The notes under the pieces: model-generated
Told to the model about the DNA's origin: nothing
Databases searched by the model: none
Seen by the model: only the letters and a program-made list of their open reading frames with translations
Part shown: piece after piece, positions 40,980 to 41,303 of the stretch
How positions within the stretch are numbered: the stretch's first letter is position 1
Layout: every line of letters starts with the position of its first letter
Assembly (NCBI GenBank): GCA_937923325.1
Contig: CAKZUQ010000005.1
Coordinates: forward strand, 1 to 41,303
Source of the DNA: an uncultured Bacteriovoracaceae bacterium
GTDB lineage: Bacteria; Bdellovibrionota; Bacteriovoracia; Bacteriovoracales; Bacteriovoracaceae
DNA length: 41,303 bases
Reading direction: 5' to 3'
Made by a program: the position numbers and the translations under genes

Positions 40980-41303
40980 ATGGATATAAAGTTTACGCTA
41001 ATTAAAATCTACAAGTTGAAAGTAATAATACTAATAAGCTTTATTCTTATTTCTTGTGAGGATATTAAATTACGACTTAATGACTTTGATTCATCAAATC
41101 AAACAGATATCGAAATTACTTCAATCCCAATTGTGACAGATCAAAATGTTTCAAATTATCTCATAGAAGGAACATGTAACAATAATGTTCAAAACGTTCA
41201 TATAAATATTGGTGGAGTAAACTACAACACAAGTTGTATTTCTAATGAATGGGATTTACAGCTTGATTTAACTGGACAACCAAATGGTCCAATTGAACTA
41301 ATT
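40980..41303 (+). CDS. Lipoprotein, N-terminal part (runs off the window)
   Basis: ATG with GGAG seven bases upstream; the frame is open to the last base (108 codons). It has a basic N-region and a long hydrophobic segment ending in the lipobox LISC (Cys26). The following region is Asn/Thr/Ile-rich, strand-forming, with a Cys pair (EGTCNNN and NTSCISN) and a pattern like Ig-like/adhesin repeats (IEGTCNNNVQNVHINIGG ... WDLQLDLTG). It may be a large surface protein; the rest is outside the window. Confidence 0.75.
   Translation, partial: MDIKFTLIKIYKLKVIILISFILISCEDIKLRLNDFDSSNQTDIEITSIPIVTDQNVSNYLIEGTCNNNVQNVHINIGGVNYNTSCISNEWDLQLDLTGQPNGPIELI

Noticed and set aside
1..41303. CRISPR array, prophage, toxin-antitoxin or restriction system
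   Set aside because: No periodic spaced repeats, no phage structural or integrase genes. The 931-aa methyltransferase-like protein lacks a catalytic motif and has no restriction partner, so it is not called a defence system.

Overview
This is a low-GC stretch from a Gram-negative bacterium. It encodes several Sec signal peptides and lipoprotein lipoboxes, two or three outer-membrane-type proteins, a MotA/MotB stator pair and a perfect sigma-54 promoter. The combination (PIN-PhoH, PilZ, MotAB, GshB, MiaB, many family-less lipoproteins, very AT-rich DNA) best fits Bdellovibrionota, most likely a Halobacteriovorax/Bacteriovorax-like predator. This is an inference from gene content, not from a marker-gene comparison. 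Most of the window is chromosomal housekeeping on the minus strand. There is no CRISPR array, prophage or recognisable defence island. The only mobile-element trace is the C-terminal tail of an ISL3-like transposase at the left edge.

Layout, left to right. 1-600: transposase tail, a bidirectional terminator and tRNA-Val(UAC). 650-5223 (minus): the proteolysis cluster clpP-clpX-lon, each of the last two followed by an intrinsic terminator; tig is not next to clpP. 5224-6086 (plus): a dyad-rich intergenic region, a sigma-54 promoter and two small helical proteins. 6087-13172 (minus): a long same-strand run of small protein-rsmD-coaD-aminotransferase-lipoprotein-outer-membrane protein-phoH-PilZ-secreted protein; the last gene apparently starts at AUU. 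13409-18278 (plus): a 931-aa protein resembling a degenerate N6-adenine methyltransferase, a cytoplasmic ChaN-like protein and dtd. 18267-21147: a membrane protein with a degenerate histidine-kinase ATPase domain, a TonB-like protein, and a divergent-looking ECF-sigma-like gene overlapping a tiny partner. 21290-22090: a Thr/Asn-rich lipoprotein. 22140-26987 (minus): miaB-ybaN-OMP-aminopeptidase-gshB-DUF2147, tightly packed with overlaps. 27067-29163 (minus): WYL protein-YciB-like-CPBP protease. 29254-32147: a small anchored protein, then motA-motB-rluA-like (minus). 32372-34484: secreted protein, small protein, pabB-like. 34462-38031 (minus): rpsF::rpsR-DUF2232-rplI-dnaB. 38275-41303: DUF2780 protein, a 41-aa small ORF, rng, and a truncated lipoprotein gene at the right edge.

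The most striking observation is that ribosomal proteins S6 and S18, which assemble as neighbours on the 30S platform, are encoded as one continuous 198-aa polypeptide. Other points worth a second look are the sigma-54-driven small-gene pair beside clpP, the probable AUU start codon, the degenerate methyltransferase/ChaN/dtd cluster, the unconventional sigma-like gene pair, and an unlisted 41-aa ORF with a very strong ribosome-binding site. All functional calls come from reading motifs by eye; no database search was run.
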